NCBI RefSeq assembly: GCF_008831285.2
Contig: NC_045148.1
Coordinates: forward strand, 1,922,001-1,986,000
Direction: 5' to 3'
Source of the DNA: Nymphaea colorata
Taxonomy: Eukaryota > Streptophyta > Magnoliopsida > Nymphaeales > Nymphaeaceae
Length of the DNA stretch: 64,000 bases
The notes under the pieces are model-generated. The model made no database searches. It saw only the letters and a program-made list of their open reading frames with translations, and was not told where the DNA came from. Each line of letters begins with the position of its first letter. Positions within the stretch are counted from its first letter, which is position 1. Positions 48,342 to 60,774 of this stretch are shown here, piece after piece. The position numbers and the translations under genes are program-made.

Positions 48342-49323
48342 TGGGCGAGCCGGATACCGTGCTCTACAGTCACAAGCCTATGCGTTATCAAAGCTACGTC
48401 TTTTTTTCAAATGTGCCAGAAATGGTGCAATTACAAAGGTTCTACCATGTTGGTTGCACCGGGTTAGTCCTCAAGTATCCGGGATGCTCGCTCCATTTGT
48501 GGTGTTGTCTAGAATCAACTAACCAAATGTGAGTTTGGAATTTTTTTTCTAAGTAAAACTGCGAAGGATCAAACGGTGCTATGGTTGGTGAGCTGAATTG
48601 CAATTTTAACTAAGGTTGCTCAATCTCAACGTTGATCTGGATATGAGATGCAAACTTTGTACCGGTAGTTGAATCTGAGATTTCTTGAAAAAGCAGGGGT
48701 GGGTACTTTTAGTCAATTAAAATATTGCGAAATAAGAAGATATCGAGATCCAATCTAATCGAAGCCCACCGCGCTGCCCCAGAAAATCCCAAGCGCAATT
48801 AGATAAAAAGTGGAAATCCATATCCAGGGAAGAAGTAGGACACTTAGCAGCAAACAAAATCGGATCTGCTATCAAATAAGCCAACTTTTTTGAGGAGAGA
48901 CACCTTTAAGAGGATGAAACTCTTTTCCTTTTCTTCTTATTTTTGAGTTTCAAACTATTTGGAGATCTAAGTGGAAAGCCATATATCTGTCAACTAAAAT
49001 ATATACATCTATTATAAAACAGTGCATACGAGAATCGAACCGATCGGTCCGTTGGTCCAATGCAACACTCCCGAGCCAAACAAGTCAACTTTTGGATATT
49101 AATTCAAGACTAGCATGTGTTCGATCCAATGTAATCAGGTACGGTGTATTCAGGGTCCCATGGTTATGCGTCCTTGCTGCCTTGCCTCATTAGTCGGCTC
49201 TCCTAAGCTCTTGGTTATCGGCGAGTGTTCCTGTTCCTGTCAAAAACTTGGGTGTCAAAGGAAACGTTGGTCACCGAGGAGTGTCCCTATCAAAACTTGG
49301 GCGTGAAAGAAGAACATGGTGTT
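47822..49323. other. Intergenic region between CIA1 and the PPR gene
   Basis: No gene recognised. It holds an expanded TA-repeat block (48161-48338) preceded by transposon-like sequence with ccgggatacccatcgg-type words. Open frames through the TA block are artefacts. The PPR frame is open back to 49207 but has no ATG before 49324. Confidence 0.5.
48161..48338. repeat. Duplicated 96-bp unit with internal (TA)n tracts
   Basis: The word tcttgtgtggggttgggtag followed by ataactta and a TA tract occurs at 48161 and again at 48257 (period 96), with a shorter tagataactta plus TA unit between. The TA tracts total well over 100 bases. Confidence 0.85.
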
Positions 49324-51402
49324 ATGAAGGTTCAGAAATGGGCACTCTACAGACTTCTTTTGAAGGACCCCACATCTTGCGCTTTCATGCTTCAAGACTG
49401 TGCCAGAACCAGGCAACTGAACAAGGGCAAAGAGCTTCATGCCCACATCATAACGACAGCAAAGCAGCCGTCCATCTTTGTCTCCAACCATCTCATCAAC
49501 ATGTACTCCAAGTGTGGGGGCATGGCTTGTGCGTTGCAGGTGTTCGACGAAATGCCTCAACGAAATCTTGTCTCTTGGACGGCTGTTATTTCTGGCCTTT
49601 CTCAGAACGGAGCGTTCCAGGAAGCTCTTCGTTTCCTTGAAGAGATGAGGATATCAGGGTGGCAGCCGAGTCAGTTTGCGCTTTCGTGCGCTGTTCAGGC
49701 ATGCGCTGCTTTAGGCTGGGTTCAACATGGAAAACAGCTTCATTCACTGATTCTAAAAACTGGGTTTGGCTCGGAGTTATTCGTTGGAAGCAATCTCATT
49801 GATATGTATTCAAAATTTGGGCTGTTGGTTGATGCTCAGGATGTGTTTAATGGGATGTCGGCCAAAGATAAGGTGTGTTGGACTGCTCTAATTGACGCCT
49901 GCAGTAAAAACGGTGAGTTTTCTGAAGCTCTTCGAGCTTTCAGAAAGATGAACCTTGATGGTATACCAGCTGATCAACATGTTCTTTGCAGTGCGTTGAG
50001 TGCATGTGGAGGGCTGAACAGCTTGGCGACGGGAAAATCACTACATGCTAGCGTCATTAAATATGGGTTCGAGTCAGATATTGTTGTTGGTAATTCTCTG
50101 ATTGATATGTATTCCAAGTCCGGTGATGTGGAAAGTGCATCCCTTGTATTTTCGTTGGACTCTGAGATGGTGAATGTTGTATCCTGCAGTACATTGATCG
50201 ACGGCTTTGCCGAAAATGACGAAATCGAGAAAGCCATGAATATTTACCTCAACTTGCGAAGGCAAGGCATTGTTCCTAATGAATTTACCTTCTCTAGTTT
50301 GCTAAAAGCTTGTGCTAGCCAAGCCGCACTAGAACAGGGAAAGCAGCTTCATGCCCAAGTGATCAAGGCTGAGTTTGCAGCTGACCCGTTTGTTTCTACA
50401 GTTCTTATTGACATGTATGGGAAGTCTGGACTTCTTGAATCATCTCTCCAAGTGTTCCATGAGATCCAGGATAAGACGGATATCGCATATAATGCAACCA
50501 TAGGAGTATTTGCACACCACGGTTATGGCAGGAAAGCAATCCAACACTTCGAGAAAATGGTCTCAAAGGGAATGGAGCCCAATGCAATTACTTTTGTAAA
50601 TCTCCTGACTGCCTGTAGTCATGCTGGCTTAGTTGATGAGGGGCTAAGTTATTTCAATTCAATGTCAATGCGGTTTAATTTTACACCCAGAGGCGAGCAT
50701 TCTGCGTGTGTAATTGATCTTCTCAGTCGAGCAGGCAGACTTAAGGAAGCAGAAGAATTCATTAAAGCAATGCCTTCAGAACCTAATGCATTTGCCTGGT
50801 GCTCATTGCTGGGGGCCTGCAGGAGGCATGGTGATGCAGAAAGAGGTAAGCTCGCTGCAGAAAAACTAATGATGCTTGAGCCAGAGAACAATGGAACCCA
50901 TGTTTTGCTTTCTAATTTATATGCCACAGTAGGACAGTGGGAGGATGTGAAGAGTGTCAGAAAGCTGATAAAGGAAACTAAGGTGAAGAAGTTACCTGGT
51001 TACAGTTGGGTGGATGTGAACAACAAAACTCATATCTTTGGTGCAGAGGACTTCTCTCATCCTCAGAAGAAACAGATTTATGAGAAACTTGAAAGTCTTT
51101 CCGATCGAATGAGGGAAGCAGGTTACATTCCCTACACTGGATCTGTCTCAAGTAATGTTGAAGAATGCTTGAAAGAGAAGCTTCTTCAGTATCACAGCGA
51201 GCGGATTGCCTTGGCATTTGCGCTCATCAGCATACCAAGTGAGAAAGAAATCATTGTAAAAAAGAATCTTAGAATCTGTGTGGATTGCCATTCGGCAATC
51301 AAGTTCATATCTAAAATTGTTGGAAGGCATATAATTGTAAGGGACAATAGCAGATACCACCATTTCAGAGATGGCTTATGCTCTTGTGGAGACTATTGGT
51401 GA
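49324..51402 (+). CDS. Pentatricopeptide repeat protein, PLS class with DYW domain
   Basis: DYW-class PPR proteins are organelle-targeted RNA-binding proteins that bind a specific transcript and deaminate C to U. This is one uninterrupted frame of 692 residues from ATG 49324. The frame is open further upstream but has no earlier ATG. Repeats run from about residue 40 to 520 (for example FVSNHLINMYSKCGGM, FDEMPQRNLVSWTAVISGL, VSTVLIDMYGKSGLLE). An E/E+ region follows (LPGYSWVDV near 555). The DYW domain comes last: HSER at 624 (the HxE catalytic and zinc site), CVDCH at 652-656, and the ending CSCGDYW. All catalytic and zinc residues are present, so an editing role is likely. The target transcript and organelle cannot be told from sequence; no strong transit peptide is visible in the first 30 residues. 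I cannot name an Arabidopsis orthologue. Confidence 0.93.
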   Translation: MKVQKWALYRLLLKDPTSCAFMLQDCARTRQLNKGKELHAHIITTAKQPSIFVSNHLINMYSKCGGMACALQVFDEMPQRNLVSWTAVISGLSQNGAFQEALRFLEEMRISGWQPSQFALSCAVQACAALGWVQHGKQLHSLILKTGFGSELFVGSNLIDMYSKFGLLVDAQDVFNGMSAKDKVCWTALIDACSKNGEFSEALRAFRKMNLDGIPADQHVLCSALSACGGLNSLATGKSLHASVIKYGFESDIVVGNSLIDMYSKSGDVESASLVFSLDSEMVNVVSCSTLIDGFAENDEIEKAMNIYLNLRRQGIVPNEFTFSSLLKACASQAALEQGKQLHAQVIKAEFAADPFVSTVLIDMYGKSGLLESSLQVFHEIQDKTDIAYNATIGVFAHHGYGRKAIQHFEKMVSKGMEPNAITFVNLLTACSHAGLVDEGLSYFNSMSMRFNFTPRGEHSACVIDLLSRAGRLKEAEEFIKAMPSEPNAFAWCSLLGACRRHGDAERGKLAAEKLMMLEPENNGTHVLLSNLYATVGQWEDVKSVRKLIKETKVKKLPGYSWVDVNNKTHIFGAEDFSHPQKKQIYEKLESLSDRMREAGYIPYTGSVSSNVEECLKEKLLQYHSERIALAFALISIPSEKEIIVKKNLRICVDCHSAIKFISKIVGRHIIVRDNSRYHHFRDGLCSCGDYW

Positions 51403-51586
51403 TTTAAGTGGCAGTTTATTCTTTGCATTAATTATCCTTCAATCGACTTACAAATTTGAATTCTGTTGTAACTTCCTCCTACATTTTCTGTTGTAGACAA
51501 TCTTTGATGTATGTATATAAAATGAACGCCAAGTCTCAAACAAACAAAGCCAAAAGCAGCGACAGGAAAACCTTTATGATGTGATT

Positions 51587-53823
51587 TTAGTACGAGGAAC
51601 TTATAGGCTCCAATAGGATCTTGTTCTCTGCAAGAGAGAGAGAGAGAGGCACCGGCGCAGATTGAGAAAGAGACAGAGGCAGAGAGAGAAGTACTGGTTC
51701 AGGATGGCCTTCAGCTTCGTTTTGCCTTTTGAATCCAGTAGCCATAATAACTGTGCTCACCTGAAAACTCGATTGTGGCATCAATTTTGAATCACCGAAA
51801 CGGTCGAGATTACGTTAATAACTGGTGATCTGGGAAACATGTCTTTCTAAAATCCATTGACAAAGTGACATACTCGTTACCTAAACCAACAAGATTAAGA
51901 AAAAGATGAAGTTGAAGAGCAACTAACATTGACGAGGCACTATTGAATAATGGTATGTTACCATAGAGCCAGAGAGAGTGGGCAATCATTACTTGAAGTT
52001 TTTATCATATATCATTGATATAATAAAACGCATACGGAGTCAATGAACTGCAAGGAATCATGGACTTCAGTTATAGCTCTCTTTCAAGAAAATGCCGATT
52101 ATTTAGTAACGTAATAGCAGAGAAAGATGGATAGTCACCAAATCACTTGTCCACCTAGTGATTGATCGATAACTGTGCCAAAAATCTGGTTTTCACTTGG
52201 ATCAACAAGGTCGTATATCACTTCTGCAGCAGCATTTACCTGCAGGGTACATAGAAATAATAACATAATGACAAAATCAGTCTGTTGAAGCATTGAGTAA
52301 AACTGAGAGAGTATTTAGTTGTACAAATGGAAATCCCAAGAAAAAAGGAAAAGGAGTATTGGTAACAGAAGTGAAAAAAAGAGGAGGATTATGTCTTCTG
52401 AAAAGACATGACAAATGAGGGAATGACGTCAAGAAAGAAAATAGATGGAAGCAACCATCTGGCAGAGAACATGCATCTTCCATGTGATCTGGCTACTTAC
52501 ATAGAGTGCCCCGAATTCTATTTTGATCGTAACTGAATGGTCATTCAGTGTAAAAGCAAAACAAAATTAATTAGTCAACAAGTAAATGAAATTCTTGTTG
52601 TTGACCAACCAAAAGGCTTAGAATTTATCCTGGCCTTGACGTAATATCGAGTGTGAGCCATGAAATAACCTTACGAAATCAAAATTTTCATCCCTGAAAT
52701 CCCCAGGCTACTGCACTCTGCAACCAAAGCAAGTGAACAACTGTGTCTGAAATGTGCCGAGAGCAGCTAACCAAGTGAGATTTTAAACTGGGAACAGGTG
52801 CCAATGCACATAGCAAGAATCCTCAAGAAAGAAGGATGTATTGTATGGAATGGATGGTGATAATATAGAAAGACCGGCAAAAGGAAGTCCTCCAGCACCA
52901 TCCGGTACCGAGGGCGTGGAAGCGTTCAACGGCAGGCTACAACCTTTCCGTGTTCCACAAGGTGGAGCTTGTTCAATGGAATGGAATCCTAATGCGACCC
53001 TTGAAAAAGAGAAAGCGAGGACTACCGGCAAAAGGTTTTGATCGATGGATCGATTGGATCTTTATAGAAGGGGTTGATGGAAGTGTTGCCTGCTCCAAAG
53101 GCTTATAATTTATAAACTATGAAAATGAAAGATGCCTTCATCTGAACTAGAAAACGTGAGAAACTATGATTGTAACTCCATAAATCTCAACTACATGTAT
53201 CTTCAGCAGCTACTTCCTTGAGCATGCCGTGCAAGGCGCTATAACGCCATAGCTGAAACAGTGGAATACTGGGGCTTCATCAGCTTCACCTACCAGCTAG
53301 TCACACAGATTCCATTTTTACTCGCTTTTCACATCCCCTTGTATATTGGTCCCTGTAATCTTGGAAGAAAAATAATTTTATCCCGGTATCTGCAGTAGGA
53401 TCCCCATGATAAAGTGACCCAGATAATCAAAATATCAGTCCTCCAAAAGACCAACTACGGAATTATCAACCGATTACTACTGCTACAGAAACGTAATTTC
53501 AATTTAAAGATGTAACAAAAACCATGGCTTAATGATGGAAAAGAATGAGAAAAGGCAGGCCTTGTACATACGTACATACGTATACAGAGAGCGAGAGAGG
53601 GATGCACTTCGTGCAACGTCAGATCAGTCCCACTAGTTATATGCCAAACAATTTCAGTAGCTCGTTGAATGTAATTCCTTCTGTGCTTGAATAGTTCCAC
53701 TTCAACCTTCAAAAGAGTGGGGCAGTAGCAATCCCCACAGTACTGAAGATAACCATTGATTAATTCTGCAATGCTTGCAATTACAGGTGCACGACCAGTC
53801 CCTGTTCCACCACCCATCCCAGC
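51587..53823 (-). pseudogene. FtsZ2 (pseudogene): Broken FtsZ2-type plastid division gene fragment
   Basis: Three exon-like pieces follow FtsZ2 order on the minus strand. Piece A (53823-53608) starts after a good acceptor with the tubulin/FtsZ GTP-binding signature AGMGGGTGTGRAPVIASIA, then loses frame (TVGIATAP appears in another frame). It jumps, with roughly 130 codons missing, to IQRATEIVWHITSGTDLTLHE. Piece B (52239-52147) is an intact exon, VNAAAEVIYDLVDPSENQIF through LGGQ, with normal splice sites. Piece C (51760 down to 51587) continues VSTVIMATGFKRQNEAEG, then turns into Leu/Ser/Pro-rich sequence in place of the usual FtsZ C-terminal tail. The VNAAAEVIYDLVDP and ATGFKRQ words point to FtsZ2 and not FtsZ1. 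No N-terminal exons were found upstream. Retained introns show it came from a genomic copy, not a reverse-transcribed mRNA. FtsZ2 normally forms the chloroplast division ring with FtsZ1; this copy cannot. Confidence 0.85.
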
Positions 53824-54923
53824 CTGCAAATTGTGACAGAGAGGGAATTACAATAAATGCAGTTACAGAACGGCTGCTTCATTGCTCAAGTGATTAGTGT
53901 TATTTGACAAGCAAGAAAAATCTGCAAACATGACATGACATGACCTAAGGAATTTGCCCACAGAACTGTTAAAACTTTTACGTTTGTTAAGAATCACAAA
54001 ATAAATTGAAGAATGAAGGCAATGAAATCTATAGAAGCAGAAGGAACGCAAGCAGTGCTATAGCCATATCTCACGTGGATGTGAATACCTGGAAACGAGG
54101 TTTCAAACAAGCTGCGGAAGGAAGCTGAAAGTTCATCAAACTTGTCACATTCTGTTTTCTTTGAATTTCTATAGGAAGAATAACTGAAGGTATTTTCTTG
54201 AATTTAAACCATTACAATTTGATTAAAAGTTATCTTAAACTCAGTTTTCATTGAATTTTTATAGAAAGAACAACAATTACCTAATGTTACTGATTGTTTT
54301 AATGCATGGAATGAATTGATTAAGCATTTATTATGATAAAGTATTTTAAAGACGTGAAGGAAGAACAGCGTGAATTGCACTAAATCCACTTGTGTTTTCT
54401 TTCATGGCAAGTAAGTTTAACTCATTTCAACATAGTTAGCAAATAGGCAATAAGAGAACTCATTTTGCAATATAAACGGATCAATCGTCAACCAGTCACG
54501 TAAGACCGTTCGATTCAGACAACCCGTTCATGAGGATAGCAACCAATTCTCTCTCTTCTCTCTTTCTTATAATTGAATGCTCAATTATAGACCGTCAAAA
54601 ATGAGAGATGAACAAAGTTCGCCTGCGCTTTGGCTAGCATTTGACAAGCTTGGGTTGCGTTATATCTTTTAATACCGAGGATGCCTACGAGTCCGAATCA
54701 AATAACGTTCTGGTAACTTCTAGAGTGGGTCCGACGAGTTGGGGCCGCCCAGATGCTCGGAGAACGCCACGTTGGCGCGGCTCGCGCCGTCGGCCGAGTC
54801 GGTTCGTCCCTCCTCCGGGGCGCTCGATTTATTGCCATGGAGGCGGTTGCCTTTCCTCTCTGATCCAAAGCGGCGGCAACGAGGACGAAGCAGGCTGAGC
54901 GGGAGAGGCAGACAGGCAGGCAG
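53824..54923. other. Intergenic region and IscA-like gene promoter side
   Basis: AT-rich to about 54640 with no recognisable FtsZ exons. Then it is GC-rich up to the start at 54924, which is likely leader and core promoter. Open frames at 54640-54900 are products of the GC-rich leader. Confidence 0.5.
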
Positions 54924-56641
54924 ATGGCGTCGTCCCTCCTGGCAGCAGCGGCAGAGCGGGTCGCCTCGACATCGAGGCGGCAGGCTCTGACACTCACGAA
55001 GACGGCGGCGGAACGTGTCCGACACCTTCTCGCCCTACGGGGGAAGCCGTTCCTCCGCCTCGGCGTCAAGGCCCGGGGATGTAACGGGCTCTCCTACACG
55101 CTCAACTATGCCGGTAATAATAAGTTAAATCATTTCTTCTTTTCGTTTCCTCGTTTTCGGTTTTTAGATTACGCTGTTTTTCGGGAAATTCTGCGTTTGG
55201 TGGGGAGGATTTCTGTTTGGACGTATTCGCAACCATTGTGGGTTGGATTCGAGTAGCGACGAATTGCCTCCGCTTTCATGATTTCGGTGGGAGCTCTCTC
55301 TCTCGTTCTCTGTTTCTCTCGGTTAGCAATTTCGAACTTTACTAATGCTAATAGTGAATAGTTTTTTTTCCATGATTCCATTGTCAGTTCTCTGTGGATT
55401 AACAACTTCTAATTTACGAAGAGTGGGTTCCATGTTCTGGTGCTCCAATTTCTAATTTCATGAATGCAAGGGGAAGTAGGACGATTTTTCTTCCATTTAC
55501 GAAGATTTTTTTTTTCCATTTTCTGGTATTCGTCGTCTCCGGTTAGAGCATTTTTTTTAAAAAAATTTGGGAGCTGATGCCGTTTTCTTTTTCTGAATTA
55601 AGACTTGAATGATGGCAACTAAGGGTGTCTATGTCGCTTTTTTTTTTATTTTTTAAAAAATTCCCTTTTTGGTTCGTGTTTTTGTTTCTTGTTTGGGTTT
55701 GTTTGTGCTTGAGAGAATACAAGGAACTCCCCTTCTGGTGTTTTGGATGTAGCTTCCTCTTGTTTCCCATTTCACTTTCCACTGCAGGCTTCATGCTTCA
55801 ATATGCTTCTTCAGTTGGTCCTCGGTTTTGTGGACTTCTATGGGACCTCCATTTGATAAAGCCTAGGATTCAAGTAGTAAACAACCTTACGCTTGGAGTG
55901 GAACATGTGGTATATTTGCTCATCAACTAGGAGCTAATCCTCATTACTGAAATTCAGCGACTGTGTAGTTTGGTTGCTTGGGGCTGTCAATCGGGGCTGG
56001 CAAGATCGAAACTCGATCTGTGCAGAATTTTTGTATGCTTATTCATAAAGCAGGATTCTGTGGATAAGCCACATTATATATGGAAATCATTCCCTGAGGC
56101 ATCTCCTCGTGGTAATAGCGGAGTCCTATTTTAAGGAGTTGGCCTTAAGGCGATAAAGACTGTAATCCACACAATTTGGTAGCCTATTTGACCACAACTG
56201 ATGTGTGAAAATTAGTTGCATTCTTATTCTGTTGTTTCTTTGTATTCTTTTCGCTTTTCATTTAGTTAACGTTTTGGTGGACTCTTAAATATACTCTCAC
56301 CTTCGTCTTCCTTCTTTGCAGATGAAAAAGGAAAATTTGATGAACTAGTGGAGGATAAGGGTGTTAAAATATTGATTGAGCCCAAGGCGTTGATGCATGT
56401 TATTGGCACAAAGATGGACTATGTAGATGACACGCTCAAGTATGGGAACTGCTATGGAAGAGTCGATTGTGCAATATTATAGTTTCATTTTAGTGGTTCT
56501 GTGACCGTGCCTAATTTCTTGTCCTTGATGTGCAGGTCAGAGTTTATATTCATCAATCCAAACTCTAAAGGAGAATGTGGTTGTGGAGAGTCTTTCATGA
56601 CAACAAGCAGTCCGGGAGTCGCTAGGCCTGGAGCTAGTTAA
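54924..56641 (+). CDS. ISCA1-like: IscA-type iron-sulfur cluster assembly protein, probably mitochondrial
   Basis: A-type carriers act late in mitochondrial Fe-S assembly, helping to make [4Fe-4S] clusters. Three exons, 54924-55113, 56322-56439 and 56536-56641, with GT-AG introns and consistent phases, give 137 residues. The core reads [71 protein letters not shown] and [19 protein letters not shown]. The three conserved cluster-binding cysteines are present (Cys53, Cys117, Cys119). The N-terminal 20 residues are Ala/Ser/Arg-rich without acid runs, apart from one Glu, and could be a short mitochondrial presequence. The closest match from memory is the Arabidopsis mitochondrial IscA-like 1 protein (At2g16710); a plastid CpIscA is less likely from the core sequence. 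CIA1, for the cytosolic pathway, lies about 7 kb upstream. Confidence 0.94.
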
Positions 56642-59600
56642 AAACTTGTTTCAAGAATGATTTTTTTGAGAATGGGTTGTCAAGACGGTCATCTTGGAGA
56701 GCATACTCTTACTCAGTCGCTAACACTAGTCAGGTGGGCTCATGACGGTCTGCAATCCCATTACAATTTTTAATCCACTGTATAATTATGCTTCAAGTTG
56801 GAATTTCTGTTCTTGAGTTTTTCTTTCTTTCTTTTTTATTTTTCCTTTTTGGAATGTCTGTGGATGAGGTCTGTCCTGTTCATCCAGTTGTGTATGTAAT
56901 GATTGTAGTTGTGCTACAACTGACTTGCATTCTCCTGCAACAGGAGCAAATAATTGAACTTGAAGAAACTTGCAACTCTCTCTCCTCTCTCTCTTGCTCT
57001 CTCTTTCTCTGTGGCTTCATTCTTGGCAAATGGAGACACCAGCCCCTCTAGACTATGAGTAGATGAACTTGTACAGTTGAACAAGGGCCACAGTGAGTCC
57101 ACACATTATTAGGTGTTGACAGAAATGGTTCTTGACCTTCTACCTGTTACTTGAAAGGCCGATACTGAGATTGTGGATCTGTATTCTCAATTTCCTCACA
57201 GAATTCTGATCACCACATTGATATGCCAGGCAATTGCACTAAAAATGGGCATAGTTGGACATGAAGTGGCACATAAAAATAGTGAAACTCCTAGTCATGG
57301 ATTGAGGGTTATATGTAAATGTAAATATGGGTCTCTTGTAAGGGTTTTAATCCCCTATCATTGTAAGAATAAGGACAACTTAATTTTCATGAAATTTATC
57401 AAATCGAGATTATGCATTTGTGAAGCATAAACTTTAAGCTTCCAAATTAGATTACTAGGAGTCAAAGATCCAAGAATGAAGATACAAAGGTGTATTTCTG
57501 ATTGTAACTGCATCTTTGACCTTTTAAAGTGGATACGGAAGTCAAATAGCTATTAAATGATTACTTATACATTCAGGTTAGGCATGTTCTCAGATATATT
57601 TGATAGAAATATTTTTTGCTGTGTTTGCATATGGTATATATGTTTACGGTATCTTTACTTGGGCCCATGTGAAAGAAGGGGCAGGTTGAGGCTTTGAAGT
57701 GAGTTCATTTTCAAGGACATGGTGGACTCCAAATTGCCTATATCTTCTATTCTAAAGGAGGCTTCCAAAATCTTCCACTAACAGTTGAAGAAGGAAAGGG
57801 CCCATTTGATGTTCTTTCAAAACCCAAATCCATTGCCCGTACCCCTTTCCCACCAAAATAGAACCTTGATGATGCATTTGGTTGACATCTCAAATGACAT
57901 GGTTTTGTGAAACTTAATTTGGACTCATTGTATCAAGTTGAAATTCTATCCGTAATATCTGGAAAAATTAAATGCATTTGTAACCATAACCTTTTTTGTG
58001 GTCTCTCTTGGGGTAGAGCAGAAGGGAACATCAGAATGGATTTCATCCTGACTTAAACAATGCCTCAATGTCTTGCTTCCCAGCATATTGTCTAGAGGCA
58101 AATTATTGGCATAGCAGAATTTCATGCACAATGTCAAGTGCATCGAGGCATGGACCTTCTGGTGGAACAAGTAACGGTTCAATAAATAGCAGAATGCAAG
58201 TATATTTGCATGTGTTAGATAAATAGTACACAATAGGAGATATTAATTGTAATTGGATAACAAGCTTGTATGCCCACAAAAAGATGTGGAACAATCATAA
58301 GACCTATTGGTGGACAGCTTTTACTTTTCTGGTTCCAACATCAGTTCTCTTTTAACTTGTGTTTACAATTATTAGTGGGTCCATGTTGGTTTCAGTTGTA
58401 AACTAATTATCAATAACCAATATATATTTTTCTTACCTACATTCTTTATGGAAGTTGTATGTGTGAATTCCTGGCACATGTCCATCAGATGAATATTTGA
58501 GTATCATTTGTTTAACTAAAATGAAACTATTTGCTTCATGTACTTGATTGGGAAGCAAAAGTTCAACTTGTTACCAAAACAGGACGCACCACAAAGAAGA
58601 GAGACCCAAAACATGGCATCTTTGTTTCAGCAGTGCCCCCTTGATGATCTTACCTTGGTAGTTGTTTATTCTGGTTCAGGGACATCCTGATTGTCCTCAG
58701 TTCAGCAAGCAAATTGATAGCTTTGATCTTATAACAAAATATTTATCATTCATTTGACAGTCTGTTCTGTTCTTATTTATTTGCAAAGCGGTTTTGTTCT
58801 AGTTTAGTATTGTCCAATGGTATCATCACAGTAAGCATGGCTGTAACTGCTCATATGTGGCATGCTCGTGCATACAAATATGGCCTACTCACTTTATTAC
58901 CAAGCTGTTTTTGTGTGCGTGAGCATGCACATGAATCTAATTTACTGCAAACTTTCTTAATCTGCAAGTGTTGAATCACTCTGCAAGATAGGATTGGAAA
59001 AGAAAGAGAACTATGTATGGACTTGCTTTGCTAACCTTTAGTTTAAGCTATGCTAGTGTTTTATCCTGTTAGCGGTTCTCTTGCAAGCATGTGAAGGAAC
59101 AGTCGCGGTCGCAGTTGTCAGTTGCTGCAAATGTCTGAAATGTAGGATTAGCCACTGAGGGAAGGATGTGTTGTCTATATTTATTGGCTTTACTTGATGA
59201 CGCTATGTTAGAGCAGGTTTAGACTAGCTGGTTTCTGCTAACCTCTGTGCACTCAAGTCTCTGGGGTTTTGATCAATTTGAGATACTAATATGTTGCACA
59301 AGTCTCCTCTAGTTTATGGCTTATTTGAGGTGGGTTCTGATAGGGTTCTCATACTTTAGCAGCAGAATGCTAGCATATGATGACTATCACAGCTATATCT
59401 TTTCTTGCCTGTCAAAAATTGGAACCTGGCTAAATCGACTCTGGTATGATTCCTTGCAATACTTTGACATGCCTGAGCCTCAGTGTGTTTAGTGTCTGCT
59501 ATATTTGAATGCTGGACCACTAAGGCTAGTTAAGTATTTCAACCGGTTCTACTCCTATCAATACGAATTTCGGTGTGTTAGATGACCTCATTGAGTGGTC

Positions 59601-60774
59601 CCTATTATCTCCATTTTCTGAAAAGCTGATGGTTTTTATAGATGGTAAGCAACCACCTTTCTTTTTCAAAAGAAAATGCAGGTAGCTGAAGCCATTCAAT
59701 GGTCCAAATTGGAGTCGGTAAGACCAGTTAAAATGTCTAAATGGTCATCTTCATTTTCCCTTACATATATTGCAGAGAGAGACAAGGGGCAACACAGGGG
59801 CTCTGTCTTCACCTACATTACTTAAAGAAACATTTTATGTCTTCTTAAATAATAAGTTTTTCAGGTCATTAAAATTTCAGGCCTTATAGCTATGATCTAC
59901 ATACATTTTTTTTTTACTGGAAATTAACTTTTAGACGCGTAATAGTGACATCATATTTTAAGCCAAAATGATTTTGTGCGACATCTATCTGGTCAAGATT
60001 TCTCTGTCCCAAAGACGGAGGGAGAGCTGCAACAGGAACTTGGTTAGAATGCTTTGACACTTGCAGGTTGAATTATTAGTATTTTTGCTTCTTGGAATTG
60101 TCAGCTGAACTGGGATACAAAGGGATAATTTCTGATTCTGGTGTTGATCTGTGAACATATTACATACAGCGATTTATTCCGAGTTATTCTAAATTAAATC
60201 TTCTCTACAGTATGTCTTGGTTGCTGATATATGCATTTTTAAGGGGGGTGAAGCGAAGCCCATTAGTGTTTGAGGTGCTTATGCACTTCAACACACCGCT
60301 AACCTCAATATGCCAACTGCAGGTTTGGTTACCTCAAGAAGGTGGAGTTGGCTTCAATTCTGCTGCTTATGCCCACTGCAGGTATGGTTACAGACAGATC
60401 AACTCGTGTTGCATAGTTGGTCGGGTTAGTATGCTGGTGAAAGTTTGGTTGTTAGTTTGATTGTTATGGAATGTTACTTTTATAGACTGCAAATGGTGAA
60501 TGTGCAACACTCTAGTTGACAGTGTTATGCTTTTCACTCAAGCCCGAAGCAGCTCTGGACTCTGGGGGTGAGGGAGTGGCGCTTTGGCATCTTCGAGGTG
60601 TCTCCATCTCCAGTTCTCTACCTCCATTGTGAAGTCACCTGTCGATATTCCAATACCGACAGCCACACAGTAGCAGTGGAAAGAAGCACTTGAAACCCAA
60701 AAATGGCTTCTCCATTTTTCGAAGTCTAATGTGTGAAAGTTGCACTAAGTAATGAAATATTTACCATGTGACCA
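56642..60774. other. IscA-like 3' flank and intergenic region, no gene recognised
   Basis: About 4 kb without a recognisable coding exon, RNA gene or complete mobile element. Minus-strand frames at 57946-58294 overlap one another and have stops; they may be old transposon sequence but show no domain. Confidence 0.45.

Noticed and set aside
49010-49100. tRNA-like B-box word (ggttcgattct on the minus strand), possibly a SINE or tRNA
   Set aside because: The upstream A-box is poor, no cloverleaf could be drawn and no tail or target duplication was seen.
49225-49323. Upstream 33-codon extension of the PPR protein
   Set aside because: It begins with GTG; the first ATG in frame is at 49324 and the extension shows no targeting feature.
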